From Christiangramia oceanisediminis (lineage in GTDB: Bacteria > Bacteroidota > Bacteroidia > Flavobacteriales > Flavobacteriaceae), in NCBI RefSeq assembly GCF_022570735.2, contig NZ_JANCNS010000002.1:1054001-1118000 (forward strand): a DNA stretch of 64,000 nucleotides, given 5' to 3'. The translations under genes and the position numbers were made by a program. Under the pieces are notes generated by a model that saw only the letters and a list, made by a program, of their open reading frames with translations, was not told the DNA's origin and searched no databases. Below, in pieces: positions 27,055 through 35,445 of this stretch. The number at the start of each line of letters is the position of its first letter. The first letter of the stretch is position 1.

Positions 27055-28022
27055 GTAGAAAGATAAAATGGGGAATTGTTGGGCTTGGTAAAATAGCTGG
27101 GAAATTTGCTGAAGGTCTCAAGCATGTAGAAAATGCACAGCTTTATGCAGTTGCCAGCCGGGACCTGGCCAAAGCAGAAGAATTTTCTGAAAAACATAAT
27201 TCAGAAATAGCCTATGGCAGTTATGAGCAATTAATGGAAGACCCGGAAGTAGAAGTGATCTATGTCGCAACTCCACATTCCCTTCATGAAAGAATAAGTA
27301 TCCAGTGTTTAAATCACGGCAAAGCCGTGCTTTGCGAGAAGCCATTCGCCATAAACCTGGAACAGGCCAAAAAAATGATCAACCTGGCCAGGGAAAAGGA
27401 TATTTTCCTGATGGAAGCGATGTGGACGATGTTTTTACCACATTTCCAGCACGTACTTGAGCTGGTAAATTCGGGTAAATATGGTAAGGTTAAAAAGATC
27501 AAGGCCGATTTTGGCTTTAAAGCCGAATTTGATGCCAGTAAACGGCTCTTCAATAAATCCCTGGGCGGTGGAAGTTTACTGGATATTGGTATTTATCCGG
27601 TTTTCCTGGCCTATGCGATCCTGGGTTATCCTGAAAAAATAGAAGCCAGCTCTCATTTTGCTGAAACCGGGGTAGATACCTCTTCCGAAATTCGGTTTTC
27701 CTATTCATCGCAGGCTGAAGCTGAACTGTATTCCACTCTCGCCGAAAAAACACCTACCACTGGTGAGGTCCAGTTAGAAAAGGCTGTGATTAAGATCAAT
27801 TCCAGGTTCCACGAACCTTCAAGTCTTACTGTAATTACAGATGGAAAGGAAGAGCATATAAAATTTGAAAATATTGGGAATGGATACAATTACGAGGCGG
27901 CGCATGTCACTCGAATGTTGCTCGAACATAAAACCGAAAGCGATAAAATGGACTTCACCAAAACCCTGGATTTGATGAAATTGCTTGATGATATCAGGGA
28001 AAAGACCGGATTGGTTTATTAA
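27051..28022 (+). CDS. Gfo/Idh/MocA family oxidoreductase
   Basis: A 323-residue NAD(P)-dependent dehydrogenase. The Rossmann domain begins KWGIVGLGKIAGKFAEGL. The conserved VIYVATPHSLHE and the family EKP motif GKAVLCEKPFAINLEQA follow. The C-terminal alpha/beta domain has LLDIGIYPVFLAYAILGYP, with the Asp-Ile-Gly-x-Tyr residues that replace the usual catalytic D-x-x-x-H/Y pattern. Members oxidise or epimerise sugars, inositol or dihydrodiols. No signal peptide, so cytoplasmic. It overlaps the symporter gene by ATGA (4 bp) and ends the operon; the palindromic repeat and terminator-like stem follow at once. Confidence 0.92.
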   Translation: MSRKIKWGIVGLGKIAGKFAEGLKHVENAQLYAVASRDLAKAEEFSEKHNSEIAYGSYEQLMEDPEVEVIYVATPHSLHERISIQCLNHGKAVLCEKPFAINLEQAKKMINLAREKDIFLMEAMWTMFLPHFQHVLELVNSGKYGKVKKIKADFGFKAEFDASKRLFNKSLGGGSLLDIGIYPVFLAYAILGYPEKIEASSHFAETGVDTSSEIRFSYSSQAEAELYSTLAEKTPTTGEVQLEKAVIKINSRFHEPSSLTVITDGKEEHIKFENIGNGYNYEAAHVTRMLLEHKTESDKMDFTKTLDLMKLLDDIREKTGLVY

Positions 28023-28135
28023 AAAAAGGTTTTCCTTTATCAAAGTTTTCGTCAAGCTGAAGTTATTTCAGCTTCTCAAAAGATCCAGAAACAAGTTCAG
28101 GATGACGTTTTAGACAAAAGAAAACCTTTTTGTTT
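28021..28135. terminator. Terminator-like outer stem enclosing a palindromic repeat
   Basis: AAAAAGGTTTTC (28023-28034) is the reverse complement of GAAAACCTTTTT (28120-28131), and a T-rich tail follows. About 85 nt containing the repeat at 28050-28107 lie between them. It separates the converging oxidoreductase and DUF2911 genes, so it may stop transcription from both sides. Confidence 0.55.
28050..28107. repeat. Flavobacterial intergenic palindromic (REP-like) element
   Basis: The element runs from CGTCAAGCTGAAG to CAGGATGACG. Its ends CGTCA/TGACG pair. It contains two sub-hairpins, CTGAAGTTATTTCAG (28057-28071) and one near CCAGAAACAAGTTCAGG (28085-28101). This matches from memory the widespread Bacteroidota intergenic repeat family built on CTGAA...TTCAG. 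Only one copy was noticed in the window. Confidence 0.6.
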
Positions 28136-28148
28136 TGTTCGAAGAAGT

Positions 28149-28994
28149 TTATTTACCTCCCTCCCATTCTGCGATGGATTCTTTATTCATTTTTACGTAA
28201 TCGGCATTATTGGCTTTTTGAGCCGAAGCCATGGATTTTTTAGCAGTTGCTATAGCCTCCTGTTTTTTACCCATATCGGCTTCTATCAATGACTTTCTTC
28301 TAAGCATCCAGAAAGCCTGGTCACCAGCCATTTCGGTAGCCTTGGTAACCCATTCGTATGCTTTATCAAGATCTTTTCCAGATTCATGATAATAAGAAGC
28401 AGCCGCAAAATAATCATTTGCAGTTGGCCCGTTCATCACTCTTTCAATGCTGGCCATGGTTTTAGCCTCGGTGGGAACGCCAACCTTTACAGTTGCGATT
28501 TTATCAGCCCATCCCATTTTGAGATCGGCAGCATCATTTTCCAGATTTGCAAACCAGATGGTAAAATTTTCGATATCAGACATTGGTTCTGAAATTTCAG
28601 CGGTGGTCTTTAAAGCAACCTTGCTTTCGTCCCAGTTCTGTGGCACACCCCAGTTATCGGTAGTACTATAGAACATCACCTCCCAGGAACCTTCCTTCGG
28701 AATGGAATAGATGGAATAAGATCCTTTTTTCAGTTCTTTTCCATTAATGGTCACATCATCGCTGAAGTTGATCTTGGTATTCGCATTGGCTCCGGTGCGC
28801 CATACTTCACCATAAGGCACCAGGTCACCATAGACCTCTCGCCCTCTCATTGCAGGCCTGGAATATTCAACGGCTACATCGGTAAGCCCTACTGTTTGTT
28901 CAACTTTGGCAGCCGGGCTCGGAGCAGGCGCCTGGATTTGAGCGTTCATAAGACCTGTAGCCAGGACCATAACGCCTAGAATTAGTTTTTTCAT
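28149..28994 (-). CDS. DUF2911 domain protein, secreted
   Basis: A 281-residue exported protein. After a signal peptide (about residues 1-19, ending LMNAQ) comes the DUF2911 domain (about residues 25-170). It is marked by VEYSRPAMRGREVYGDLVPYGEVWRTGANANTKI in two conserved blocks and by KGSYSIYSIPKEGSWEVMFY. The C-terminal 100 residues are helical with a TPR-like pattern (AASYYHESGKDLDKAYEWVTKA). DUF2911 proteins are abundant in Bacteroidota and are periplasmic or surface proteins without an assigned biochemical role. It is divergent from the SRPBCC-photolyase cluster across 146 bp that holds an inverted repeat. Confidence 0.9.
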   Translation of the reverse strand: MKKLILGVMVLATGLMNAQIQAPAPSPAAKVEQTVGLTDVAVEYSRPAMRGREVYGDLVPYGEVWRTGANANTKINFSDDVTINGKELKKGSYSIYSIPKEGSWEVMFYSTTDNWGVPQNWDESKVALKTTAEISEPMSDIENFTIWFANLENDAADLKMGWADKIATVKVGVPTEAKTMASIERVMNGPTANDYFAAASYYHESGKDLDKAYEWVTKATEMAGDQAFWMLRRKSLIEADMGKKQEAIATAKKSMASAQKANNADYVKMNKESIAEWEGGK

Positions 28995-29074
28995 TTGGTA
29001 ATAGATTAGTTTAAGTAATAGTATTGAGTAAATATAGATAAGTTACCCCTGTTATCAAACATTTCAGTTTTATA

Positions 29075-29125
29075 TTTTGTTTAACGGTATATATTTTATT
29101 TTAAACAAAACCTGACTTACTTTTA
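29075..29125 (+). promoter_or_regulatory. Inverted-repeat operator and promoter candidate for the photolyase cluster
   Basis: TTTTGTTTAA (29075-29084) and TTAAACAAAA (29101-29110) are perfect inverted copies separated by 16 bp. A weak flavobacterial promoter (TTTA 29095-29098, 19-nt spacer, TACTTTTA 29118-29125) overlaps it, so a regulator bound to the repeat would sit on the promoter. The SRPBCC gene starts at 29141. The repeat could equally act on the divergent DUF2911 gene. Confidence 0.5.
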
Positions 29126-29140
29126 TTTTAAATTCTATGA

Positions 29141-29650
29141 ATGAAAATATATACCCTGCATAAGTTTCAAAAGCTACCCATTACGGTAGAGAAAGCCTGG
29201 AATTTTCTTTCAGACCCCAAAAACCTAAAGGTGATTACTCCGGAATATATGGGGTTTGACATACTTTCTGGAGCCGACAGACCCATGTTCCCAGGGCAGA
29301 TCATACAATACATTGTAAAACCCGTCGCCGGGATCAAGAACAAATGGGTGACCGAGATCACCCATGTTCAGGAAGGGGAATATTTTGTGGATGAACAGCG
29401 CTTTGGCCCTTACAGCCTCTGGCATCATAAACATTTTATCAAGGCCATTCCCGGCGGTGTGGAAATGGAGGATATCGTGGATTATAAGCTTCCCTTCGGA
29501 ATCCTGGGCCAAATGGTTCAACCTTTTCTGGTGAAACCAAAGCTGGAAGAGATCTTCGAATATCGCCAGAAAAAGCTGGTAGAACTTTTCGGTGAATATC
29601 AAAGTGAAAACGAAAGCAGGCAAACCCAAAAACATGACATTTTAAATTGA
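29141..29650 (+). CDS. SRPBCC family protein (START-like ligand-binding fold)
   Basis: A 169-residue SRPBCC/Bet v1-like protein. The N-terminal strand-helix YTLHKFQKLPITVEKAWNFL, the later WVTEITHVQEGEYFVDEQR, and FGPYSLWHHKHFI with GVEMEDIVDYKLPFG are typical of the subgroup often labelled cell division inhibitor-like and found next to photolyase genes in many bacteria. It probably binds a hydrophobic ligand; its actual role is not known. It starts a three-gene unit with an SDR and a photolyase. I chose ATG 29141, since the ATG four bases earlier runs into a stop in another frame. Confidence 0.87.
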   Translation: MKIYTLHKFQKLPITVEKAWNFLSDPKNLKVITPEYMGFDILSGADRPMFPGQIIQYIVKPVAGIKNKWVTEITHVQEGEYFVDEQRFGPYSLWHHKHFIKAIPGGVEMEDIVDYKLPFGILGQMVQPFLVKPKLEEIFEYRQKKLVELFGEYQSENESRQTQKHDILN

Positions 29651-29655
29651 GAATT

Positions 29656-30351
29656 ATGAAAAAGAATATTTTATTAATTGGAGGTTCAACAGGAATTGGA
29701 AAGGAAATAGCAGAACGTTTAAGCGAAAAAGCCAATGTTTTTGTAGCCTCGAGAAATGAGATTGAAACCGATAAGGAGATAAAACATCTAAAATTCAATG
29801 CCCTTGAAGATGACATAAAGGAACTCGACCTGCCAGACCAGATAGATGGTTTTGTCTACTGCCCCGGCAGCATTAACCTGAAACCGTTCAAGATGCTCAG
29901 CCTTGAAAATTTCGAAAAAGAGATGCAATTAAATTTCTTCGGCCTTGTAAAATCGCTGAATGGAATTATGGATAGACTCAAGAAATCCGATCAGGCAAGC
30001 CTGGTATTCTTTAGCACGGTAGCGGTAAATACCGGAATGCCATTCCACACCAGCGTAGCCGCTGCAAAGGGAGCCATCGAAGGTTTTGCGCGTTCCCTGG
30101 CCGCAGAATATGCACCAAACTTAAGAGTGAACGTGATCGCCCCGTCATTAACTGATACTCCCCTGGCCGAAAAGCTACTTTCTTCAGACGATAAAAAGAA
30201 GAAAATGGAAGACAGGCATCCTTTAAAAAGATATGGAAAACCTGAAGATATCGCTTCTGCAGCCACCTTCCTCCTGGGTGAGGAAAGCAGCTGGATGACC
30301 GGGCAGATACTTGGCGTTGATGGCGGACTATCGGCCCTTAACGTTAATTAA
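29656..30351 (+). CDS. Short-chain dehydrogenase/reductase (SDR) family protein
   Basis: A 231-residue SDR oxidoreductase. The cofactor loop is IGGSTGIGKEIAERL (GxxxGxG). The catalytic Ser and the YxxxK region are modified: the segment is FFSTVAVNTGMPFHTSVAAAKGAIEGFARS, so the usual Tyr appears replaced (HTSVAAAK where YSASK would stand). The C-terminal INVIAPS-like region (VNVIAPSLTDTPLAEKL) and MTGQILGVDGGLSAL are intact. The missing Tyr suggests altered or lost oxidoreductase chemistry. Starts at ATG 29656, 5 bp after the SRPBCC stop, and ends 1 bp before the photolyase start. A TTG start at 29647 is less likely. Confidence 0.87.
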   Translation: MKKNILLIGGSTGIGKEIAERLSEKANVFVASRNEIETDKEIKHLKFNALEDDIKELDLPDQIDGFVYCPGSINLKPFKMLSLENFEKEMQLNFFGLVKSLNGIMDRLKKSDQASLVFFSTVAVNTGMPFHTSVAAAKGAIEGFARSLAAEYAPNLRVNVIAPSLTDTPLAEKLLSSDDKKKKMEDRHPLKRYGKPEDIASAATFLLGEESSWMTGQILGVDGGLSALNVN

Positions 30352-30352
30352 T

Positions 30353-31660
30353 ATGCAGGAAAAGATCAATATTTTCTGGTTTAGAAGAGATCTCAGGCTG
30401 GATGATAATGCAGGTTTCAGAGCCGCGCTACAGGATGACCTGCCTGTTATGCCAATTTTCATCTTCGATACTGAAATCCTTGATAAACTTCCCGAAGATG
30501 ATGCAAGGGTCACTTTTATTTTCGAGACACTTCAAAAGATGCGAAATGAGATCCAGGAAGAATATGGAAGCAGCATAGCCATGTTTCATGGAGAACCTAA
30601 AGTTATATTTCAGAAAATAACTAAGGATTATAACATCCAGAAGGTATATACCAACCGGGATTACGAACCCTATGCAAAGGAAAGAGATGAAAAGATCACC
30701 AAATTGCTGGAGGAAAATGACATCGAGTTCCTTGACTTCAAAGACCAGGTGATCTTCGAAAAGAATGAGGTGGTCAAGAACGACGGGGATCCTTATGTGG
30801 TTTACACGCCCTATAAAAACACCTGGATGGAAAAATTCAGGAATACCGAGCTCGAATTCCAGTACACCAAGCGGTATATGGATAATCTTGTGGAGCACAG
30901 CAGGCTTCCAAATTTGAGCCTGGGCGATATTGGGTTTAAAAAATCGAGTCTTAAGGTTCCCGATTACCAGGTTACACCCGGACTTATCAAGGATTACGAG
31001 AAAAAAAGGGATTATCCGGCCGTAGAGGGAACTTCCAGGTTAGGCCCGCATCTAAGGTTTGGTACGGTTAGCGTTAGGCAGATGGTACGGGAAGCCGATA
31101 AACAGCGGAACAAAACCTTTTTGCAGGAGTTAGTTTGGAGAGAATTCTTTATGCAGATACTTCATCATTATCCTGATACGGTGACCGAAGCTTTTAAGAA
31201 GAAGTACGATCGTATCAACTGGCGGAATAATAAGGAGGAATTTCAGAAATGGAAGGAAGGAAAAACCGGCTATCCGCTGGTTGATGCCGGAATGCGTCAG
31301 CTTAATGAATCAGGCTACATGCACAATCGAATCAGGATGCTGGTAGGATCCTTTCTTTGCAAGCACCTGCTTATCGACTGGCGCTGGGGTGAAGCCTATT
31401 TTGCCGAAAAACTGCTGGATTACGAAATGTCTTCCAACGTAGGAAACTGGCAATGGATCGCCGGAAGCGGAGTTGATGCCGCGCCTTATTTCAGGATCTT
31501 TAACCCTACGACCCAGATAGATAAATTCGATAAGAATAAGGAATATATCAAGGAGTGGGTCGAAGAATTTGGTACTGATGATTACCCGGAGCCTATGGTA
31601 GATCATAAAGAAGCCCGGGAACGGGCCCTGGAAACCTACAAAAAAGCTGTTAGCACTTAG
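30353..31660 (+). CDS. phr: Deoxyribodipyrimidine photolyase / cryptochrome family protein
   Basis: A 435-residue flavoprotein of the photolyase/cryptochrome family. The N-terminal antenna domain begins [20 protein letters not shown]. The C-terminal FAD domain has [55 protein letters not shown] and [24 protein letters not shown], with the FAD-binding Trp and Asn residues present. It repairs UV-made cyclobutane pyrimidine dimers with blue light. The layout fits class I CPD photolyase. ATG 30353 gives the canonical FWFRRDLR start, 1 bp after the SDR stop. Its stop overlaps the kdsB stop by 4 bp on the opposite strand. Confidence 0.93.
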   Translation: MQEKINIFWFRRDLRLDDNAGFRAALQDDLPVMPIFIFDTEILDKLPEDDARVTFIFETLQKMRNEIQEEYGSSIAMFHGEPKVIFQKITKDYNIQKVYTNRDYEPYAKERDEKITKLLEENDIEFLDFKDQVIFEKNEVVKNDGDPYVVYTPYKNTWMEKFRNTELEFQYTKRYMDNLVEHSRLPNLSLGDIGFKKSSLKVPDYQVTPGLIKDYEKKRDYPAVEGTSRLGPHLRFGTVSVRQMVREADKQRNKTFLQELVWREFFMQILHHYPDTVTEAFKKKYDRINWRNNKEEFQKWKEGKTGYPLVDAGMRQLNESGYMHNRIRMLVGSFLCKHLLIDWRWGEAYFAEKLLDYEMSSNVGNWQWIAGSGVDAAPYFRIFNPTTQIDKFDKNKEYIKEWVEEFGTDDYPEPMVDHKEARERALETYKKAVST

Positions 31661-32406
31661 CTCAGCAGCTTTTTTGCCTTTTCAAGATCTTCAGGCGTAT
31701 CAATCCCGATGCTTTTAACTGAAGTTTCGATCATTTTGATCTTCTTCCCGTATTCGAGGTACCGGATGCATTCAATCTTCTCGGCTGCCTCCAGCGGAAG
31801 CATAGGTAATTTGTAAAAATCCATCAAAGCCGACTTTCTAAAAGCATAAATTCCTATGTGCTTAAAATAAGTAACCTTTGCAGACGTATCTCTTGGATAA
31901 GGGATGGGGAATCTGGAGAAATACAAAGCAAAATCATTATGATCTGTGATCACTTTTACATTATTCGCACTGGTAATCTCATCACTTTCGTATAAAGCGG
32001 TTTTTAAGGATGCAAGGTCAATTTCTTTTAAATGGTCCTGTTCGAAAACCTCCAGCAGTTTGGCCAGACTGTTCTTGTCAATGAACGGCTCATCGCCCTG
32101 AACATTCAATACAATGTCTACATCCATATTTTCAACAGCCTCAGCGATTCGGTCACTTCCGCATTCATGTTCCTTCTGGCTCCTGATGACTTTCCCACCA
32201 TGCTGTTTGATCTCTGCCTCTATTTTGTCGCTATCGGTTACTACGTAAACTTCGTCAAAAAGGTTGGTGTCTACTGCCGCTTCGTAAGTACGCCTTATCA
32301 CAGTCTTCCCAGCAAGATCCTTCAGGAGTTTCCCCGGAAACCTGGATGCCTCATAACGCGCTGGAATCATCGCTATTACTTTATTCTTTGAAACTGCTTT
32401 CATCAT
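31657..32406 (-). CDS. kdsB: 3-deoxy-manno-octulosonate cytidylyltransferase (CMP-Kdo synthetase)
   Basis: A 249-residue nucleotidyltransferase that activates Kdo with CTP to CMP-Kdo for lipid A core assembly. The CTP-binding signature is [15 protein letters not shown]. The next conserved blocks are [41 protein letters not shown] and [16 protein letters not shown], with [19 protein letters not shown] near the C-terminus, all typical. Cytoplasmic. KdsC is encoded at 19204-19716, so two Kdo steps are in the window but in separate operons. Converges with phr (stop codons overlap). The start has two Met codons in a row; either may be used. Confidence 0.95.
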   Translation of the reverse strand: MMKAVSKNKVIAMIPARYEASRFPGKLLKDLAGKTVIRRTYEAAVDTNLFDEVYVVTDSDKIEAEIKQHGGKVIRSQKEHECGSDRIAEAVENMDVDIVLNVQGDEPFIDKNSLAKLLEVFEQDHLKEIDLASLKTALYESDEITSANNVKVITDHNDFALYFSRFPIPYPRDTSAKVTYFKHIGIYAFRKSALMDFYKLPMLPLEAAEKIECIRYLEYGKKIKMIETSVKSIGIDTPEDLEKAKKLLS

Positions 32407-32422
32407 ATTGTAAAATTAAGGA

Positions 32423-33859
32423 TTAGTTGGAAGCGAAGAAGTCATCTCCGAAACCAATAAGGTATAATTTATCCTTGGCACGTGTCACAGCCGTATACAA
32501 CCACCGTAGATACTCCTTCCCCACTCCGTTAGGCAGGTAAGGCTGTTCAATAAACACCGTACTCCATTGTCCACCCTGGGATTTGTGACAGGTGATGGCA
32601 TACGAGAATTTTATCTGAAGGGCATTAAAGTATTTATTGTTCTTGATCTTCAAAAACTGTTTGTATTTAGAGCGTTCGTTCGCATAATCCTTCTTTACTT
32701 CCTCGTAGAGTTTATTTGACTCCTCATAGGTAAGTGAAGGGGTATTGCTTTCTAGAGTATCGAGCATTACCACGGTTTCAAAAGGCCTCATTTTTGGATA
32801 ATCTACCATTTGAACCTTCACCTCGGCAAATCGAAAGCCATACAGTTCTTTAAATCCGAAGATTTCAAGCACCTTAACAATATCTCCGTTTGCAATGAAA
32901 CCAGCTTCACTGCTGGGTTTGAGCCAGAAATAATTATTCTTTACTACCATTAGATGATCACCGGCAGAAATTTCTTCTTCCTGAAATAAAATCCTGGATC
33001 TTATTTGCTGGTTATACATATTCGCACGTTTATTGGAACGCACGATAATGCTTGTCTCTTCATGCCCCAACGAACTATAAGAATCCTGGATAGCATCCAT
33101 GATCTCATAGCCATCGATCAACCTCACCACATCAGCATTCTGGGATAGCTCGAACTGAAAACTTTCATAAAAACCTTCCTGCAGGCTTTCCCTTATTAAA
33201 GTGGCGTTATGAAGAATATCACTGCCCTCGCTTTGTCTAACCACTTCGTCAAGTTCGATGAATGAAACCTCCTTATTATAGTTAATTTCCAGTTTCTGTT
33301 CTTCAAGCGCCGGGCTAACCTCCATTTTCACTGGTGGCAGCTGGGCGGTATCTCCAATAAGAATAAGCTGGCAGCGATGACCGGCATAAACAAACTCGAT
33401 AAGATCATCAAGCAAAGAACCATTTTCAAATAACTTGGAATTCCCGCCATCGTCTGATATCATCGAGGCCTCATCAACGATAAAAATACTGTTTTTATGC
33501 TTGTTCGGTTGAAGCGTGAATTGCACGCCTCCTCCACCCGATTTCTTCGGAAAGTAGATCTTTTTATGAATAGTGAAGGCTTCTTTTCCCGAATAATTCG
33601 AGATGACTTTCGCAGCACGGCCGGTTGGTGCCAGAAGCACACCCGATTTCCTGATCTTCCACAAATTCTTAACCAGGCTGCTGATAATAGTGGTTTTCCC
33701 GGTTCCCGCAAATCCCTTTAACAGGAATAATTGGTTATCACCTCCTTCCACTGTAAACTTGGAAAGCATTTGCAAAGCTATATTCTGCTTATTGGTAGCA
33801 GTAAATCCTAAGTCTTCAGTTAGTAATTTATAAAAGGAGTCGGGAGTGGGTTTATCCAT
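32423..33859 (-). CDS. RecD/Dda-like superfamily 1 DNA helicase
   Basis: A 478-residue superfamily 1B helicase-like ATPase. Walker A is LKGFAGTGKTTIISSL, followed by LLAPTGRAAKVIS (motif Ia). Walker B is FIVDEASMIS, and motif III is LILIGDTAQLPPV. The C-terminal UvrD_C_2 domain has SYAITCHKSQGGQWSTVFIEQ and WLYTAVTRAKDKLYLIG. The arrangement resembles RecD2 or Dda without the N-terminal extension. It likely unwinds DNA 5'-3' in repair or replication restart; RecB/RecC partners are not nearby. I start at ATG 33859 (MDKPTPDSF); an in-frame Met at 33880 also exists. It sits 16 bp upstream of kdsB and may be co-transcribed with it. Confidence 0.88.
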   Translation of the reverse strand: MDKPTPDSFYKLLTEDLGFTATNKQNIALQMLSKFTVEGGDNQLFLLKGFAGTGKTTIISSLVKNLWKIRKSGVLLAPTGRAAKVISNYSGKEAFTIHKKIYFPKKSGGGGVQFTLQPNKHKNSIFIVDEASMISDDGGNSKLFENGSLLDDLIEFVYAGHRCQLILIGDTAQLPPVKMEVSPALEEQKLEINYNKEVSFIELDEVVRQSEGSDILHNATLIRESLQEGFYESFQFELSQNADVVRLIDGYEIMDAIQDSYSSLGHEETSIIVRSNKRANMYNQQIRSRILFQEEEISAGDHLMVVKNNYFWLKPSSEAGFIANGDIVKVLEIFGFKELYGFRFAEVKVQMVDYPKMRPFETVVMLDTLESNTPSLTYEESNKLYEEVKKDYANERSKYKQFLKIKNNKYFNALQIKFSYAITCHKSQGGQWSTVFIEQPYLPNGVGKEYLRWLYTAVTRAKDKLYLIGFGDDFFASN

Positions 33860-33909
33860 AGAAAGCGCATAAAATCTCAAAGATAAGAACGGATTTTTAT
33901 GACAGAAAC

Positions 33910-33939
33910 TTTTCCGAATAAAAAAAAGTTGTAGATTTG
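33910..33939 (+). promoter_or_regulatory. Promoter for the 33981-35975 operon
   Basis: TAGATTTG (33932-33939) is a perfect TAnnTTTG box, with TTTT (33910-33913) 18 nt upstream as the -33 element. The start codon lies 41 bp downstream. Confidence 0.6.
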
Positions 33940-33980
33940 TCGGTAACCTTAACCCTGAAATTTAACATAAATTAAAAAAA

Positions 33981-34643
33981 ATGAGATTTGTAATTCAGAT
34001 TCTTCTATGGGCAGTAATTATCTTCCTGGCATATCTTACTTTCAATGCAGTTTACGAACCACTTCAGTTTAACAAAGTAAAAGAGAAAAGATATACCAAG
34101 GTTATCAAAAATCTTAAGGATATCAGATCGGCTGAATTAGCTCATAAGGAGGTGATCGGCAAATTTCAGGGAGACTGGGACAGCCTTGTAAAATTCATCG
34201 ATACGGCTGAATTTGCTATCACCCAGCGTCGCGATACTACTTTCCTTGATGAAGAATATAAGAAGACTTACGGTGTAGACCAGTACATTGAAAGTGTTAT
34301 AATAGACACCTTAGGCTTCGTACCAGTTAAAGATTCACTTTTTAACGGAAACGAACAAAGATACCGAAACATGATGAACGTTCCTGTTGAAGGGGTTGAC
34401 GCCAAGTTCGAACTTCGCGCCGGATTCATCCAGAAAGGTGAGAATCAAATCCCGGTATTCGAAGCGAGAATCCCTAAAGCGGTTGTGCTTCAGGACCAGG
34501 ACAGAACCCTAGTACTTCAGGAAAATGAAGTTCAGTCTGTAGACGATGTAAATGGTAGATATATCAGTGTTGGTTCCATGACCGAAGTTAGTACCAGTGG
34601 TAATGGATTTGACAGATATGGTGGAGAAGGCGATAACGACTAA
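33981..34643 (+). CDS. Conserved membrane-anchored protein, function unknown
   Basis: A 220-residue protein with one N-terminal membrane helix (residues 3-21, FVIQILLWAVIIFLAYLTF) and a soluble, probably periplasmic domain. The helix after the membrane segment (TKVIKNLKDIRSAELAHKEVIGKFQGDWDSLVKFI) has the spacing of type II secretion or pilin-like N-terminal domains, but no prepilin cleavage site is seen, so this is only a resemblance. The C-terminal tail is acidic and ends GGEGDND. The gene is first in an operon with DUF3822 and rsmD genes and overlaps the next reading frame. No family name recognised. Confidence 0.82.
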   Translation: MRFVIQILLWAVIIFLAYLTFNAVYEPLQFNKVKEKRYTKVIKNLKDIRSAELAHKEVIGKFQGDWDSLVKFIDTAEFAITQRRDTTFLDEEYKKTYGVDQYIESVIIDTLGFVPVKDSLFNGNEQRYRNMMNVPVEGVDAKFELRAGFIQKGENQIPVFEARIPKAVVLQDQDRTLVLQENEVQSVDDVNGRYISVGSMTEVSTSGNGFDRYGGEGDND

Positions 34644-35445
34644 GGAAACTAATTCCAATAATAAACTGTCCATTCAGGTTAGCCTGAATGGACTTTCTTT
34701 TTGCATCCTGGACAAAGAGAATTCCAAAATTGACTTTTTTAAAAGCATTCAGTTCGACAGGCAACTGGACCCGGTTAAACTTCTGGAGAGGATCGAAAAG
34801 ACCTATGAATCGAATGAAGAATTGCAGCAACCGGTAACTGAGGTTAGCCTTATCTTCAACAATTCGCTTTTTAGCCTGGTTCCTAAAGAACTTTTTGATG
34901 AAGATAATGCCTCGAATTACCTCAAGTTCAACACCAGGATCTTAAAGACCGATTATATAGCCCATGACTCCATAAGAGATGAGATCGTTAATATTTACAT
35001 CCCTTATGCCAACATCACCAATTATTTTTTCGAGAAATATGGTGAGTTCGAATATAAACACAGCCTGAGCGTTCTTATCGAATCTTTGCTGGAACTGCCA
35101 AAAGAGGCAAATCCCAGGGTTTATTTACATGCCGGGCGACATTCCTATGACCTGGTGATCATCGAAAATGGGAAGCTTATTTTTGCAAATAGTTTTGACT
35201 ATGAAACTCCGGAGGATTTCCTGTATTACTTGTTATTTACTGCTGAACAGCTTGAATTGAATCCGCAGACCTTTGACCTGGTTCTCCTGGGAAGGATCAC
35301 CAGGGAATCCAAAGAATATAAATTAACGTGGAATTACGTAAGAAACATTTCGTTTATGGGGCCGTTTCACAGTTACGATTTTGAAAATGACAGCAACACT
35401 GCTAATGAATTATCTGAATACCTCCTTATAAAATCACTGGCATGA
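34618..35445 (+). CDS. DUF3822 family protein
   Basis: A 275-residue protein of the DUF3822 family, confined mainly to Bacteroidota. The N-terminal conserved strand LSIQVSLNGLSFCILD and the middle block NPRVYLHAGRHSYDLVIIENGKLIFANSFDYETPEDFLYYLLFTAEQ in two parts recall actin/hexokinase-type ATPase folds seen in cell-envelope or pilus proteins (weak inference). Function unknown. I use ATG 34618; ATG 34597 is also in frame and would increase the overlap with the preceding gene. The start lies inside that gene (26 bp overlap). A strong terminator-like hairpin falls inside the coding sequence at 34668-34703. It overlaps rsmD by ATGA at the end. Confidence 0.85.
   Translation: MVEKAITTKETNSNNKLSIQVSLNGLSFCILDKENSKIDFFKSIQFDRQLDPVKLLERIEKTYESNEELQQPVTEVSLIFNNSLFSLVPKELFDEDNASNYLKFNTRILKTDYIAHDSIRDEIVNIYIPYANITNYFFEKYGEFEYKHSLSVLIESLLELPKEANPRVYLHAGRHSYDLVIIENGKLIFANSFDYETPEDFLYYLLFTAEQLELNPQTFDLVLLGRITRESKEYKLTWNYVRNISFMGPFHSYDFENDSNTANELSEYLLIKSLA
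34668..34703 (+). terminator. Terminator-like hairpin inside the DUF3822 coding region
   Basis: GTCCATTCAGG (34668-34678), loop TTAG, CCTGAATGGAC (34683-34693): 11 perfect base pairs followed by TTTCTTTTTG. It lies 25 bp after the stop codon of the upstream gene and encodes the conserved LSIQVSLNGL strand of DUF3822. Confidence 0.6.
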
